NCBI GenBank assembly: GCA_016873375.1
Contig: VGXJ01000100.1
Coordinates: 1 to 6,851 of the forward strand
DNA: 6,851 nt
DNA from: Phycisphaerae bacterium
Lineage (GTDB): Bacteria > Planctomycetota > Phycisphaerae > Phycisphaerales > SM1A02
Reading direction: 5' to 3'
The number at the start of each line of letters is the position of its first letter. Position 1 is the first letter of the stretch. Both the position numbers and the translations under genes were made by a program. This document shows positions 6,128 to 6,851 of the stretch, in pieces. The notes below the pieces were generated by a model that worked only from the letters and a program-made list of their open reading frames with translations, ran no database searches and was not told the origin of the DNA.

Positions 6128-6851
6128 TCACTCCCCCCTGACCGTCAGCCCCACCGGGGCGGCATCGCCGACCCGCTTACGGGCGCGGATCTGCTCGTTG
6201 CCGAGCTGGCCGCACGCAGCCATCGCGCTGCGGCCCTTGGTGCCGCGGATCTTGGTGAACTGGCCGTTGGCGACCGCGCGGTTGACGAACGCATCCACGG
6301 ACTCATCCGAGGGCGCGGGCCACGGGCTGTTGCGCCGCGGGTTGTAGGGGATCACATTCAGGCTGCAGCGCATGCCCTTGAGGAACGCGCAGACCTCGTC
6401 GCAATGGGCGATCGAATCGTTCACGCCCGGAATCAGCACGTACTCCACGCACAGCGCTGCGCTTGGCCGCTTGGGGAACTCCATCATCGCCTGGCGGAGC
6501 TTGGCCATCGGCTCGGCGCGGTTGATGGGCATGATCGAACTGCGCACCTCGTCGTTGGGTGCGTTCAGGCTGACTGCCAGCTGCACCTGGTGGAACCCGC
6601 GCTCGCCGATGAACTCGCCGAGCCGGCGAATCCCATCGGTACGACCGACCGTCGAGATCGTGATGTGCCGAGGTGCAAGTCCCGGCCCGTTCTTGTCGGC
6701 GATGATGCGGATCGCGCCGAGCACAGCCTCGATGTTGTCCATCGGTTCGCCCATGCCCATGAAGACCAAGTTCTTCACCGGGAAGCCGTGGCCCGGCCCG
6801 CGCGGATTCGTCTCGCCCTCGCCGATCAAGGCCGGCGCCGGCGCGCGCCCA
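6128..6851 (-). CDS. rlmN: RlmN-type 23S rRNA adenine-C2 methyltransferase (radical SAM), C-terminal part; 5' end beyond window
   Basis: Cytoplasmic radical SAM enzyme; RlmN methylates C2 of A2503 in 23S rRNA and, in some bacteria, A37 of certain tRNAs. The frame stays open to the right edge, giving 240 complete codons of the C-terminal part. A TTG at 6827-6829 is internal, not a start, because the protein clearly needs more upstream sequence. Visible motifs are the SAM-contacting MGMGEP (6743-6760), ISTVGR, SLNAPNDEVR with MPINR, VEYVLIPGVND, NVIPYNP, and near the C-terminus AACGQL. The cysteine of AACGQL (codon 6212-6214) corresponds to the one in E. coli RlmN (Cys355) that forms the methyl-protein intermediate. 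The CxxxCxxC iron-sulfur motif and N-terminal helical domain lie outside the window. The gene converges on the pdh operon and has no evident functional link with it. Cfr, the related C8 methyltransferase, is a less likely alternative; the cluster region and N-terminus would settle it. Confidence 0.93.
   Translation of the reverse strand, partial: GRAPAPALIGEGETNPRGPGHGFPVKNLVFMGMGEPMDNIEAVLGAIRIIADKNGPGLAPRHITISTVGRTDGIRRLGEFIGERGFHQVQLAVSLNAPNDEVRSSIMPINRAEPMAKLRQAMMEFPKRPSAALCVEYVLIPGVNDSIAHCDEVCAFLKGMRCSLNVIPYNPRRNSPWPAPSDESVDAFVNRAVANGQFTKIRGTKGRSAMAACGQLGNEQIRARKRVGDAAPVGLTVRGE

Noticed and set aside
6827..6829. TTG as the start of the minus-strand methyltransferase gene
   Set aside because: The frame is open to the window edge and the radical SAM cluster motif and N-terminal domain are still missing, so this is an internal leucine codon in a gene cut by the window.

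Overview
This is a G+C-rich bacterial window with tightly packed genes: four on the plus strand and one partial gene on the minus strand. The gene families are housekeeping ones. I saw no mobile element, CRISPR array, tRNA, rRNA or phage gene. The taxonomic hint comes from protein style and is inference. The E1 subunits are the short alpha/beta (mitochondrial-like) type, and E1-beta contains a segment that, from memory, resembles chlamydial PdhB. With the high G+C and the enlarged S41 protease, a planctomycete (perhaps a Phycisphaerae-type lineage) or another PVC-superphylum member is a reasonable guess, but unproven.

Layout: positions 1-112 are a short upstream region with a small palindrome and weak promoter-like words. 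Positions 113-2401 encode an exported S41 carboxy-terminal processing protease with a PDZ domain, an intact Ser/Lys/Gln active site and an unusually large N-terminal helical region. Positions 2402-2585 are a 184-base intergenic region with G+C-rich hairpins after the protease gene and a good sigma70-type promoter just before the next gene. Positions 2586-6083 form a compact three-gene operon for pyruvate dehydrogenase: E1-alpha (pdhA), E1-beta (pdhB, 2 bases downstream) and E2 dihydrolipoamide acetyltransferase (pdhC, 25 bases further on). A 44-base convergent gap follows. The minus-strand C-terminal part of an RlmN-type radical SAM rRNA methyltransferase then runs off the right edge.

The operon products would form the E1 and E2 parts of one complex. 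E1 decarboxylates pyruvate with thiamine diphosphate and acetylates the lipoyl lysine of E2, and E2 passes the acetyl group to CoA. The E3 dihydrolipoamide dehydrogenase needed to reoxidise the lipoyl group is not in the window. The protease and the methyltransferase have no evident functional link to the operon.

I did not find a clearly new biological system. The points most worth a second look are the protease's extra N-terminal domain, some departures from the family pattern in E1-beta and RlmN, and dyad symmetry overlapping the operon promoter.
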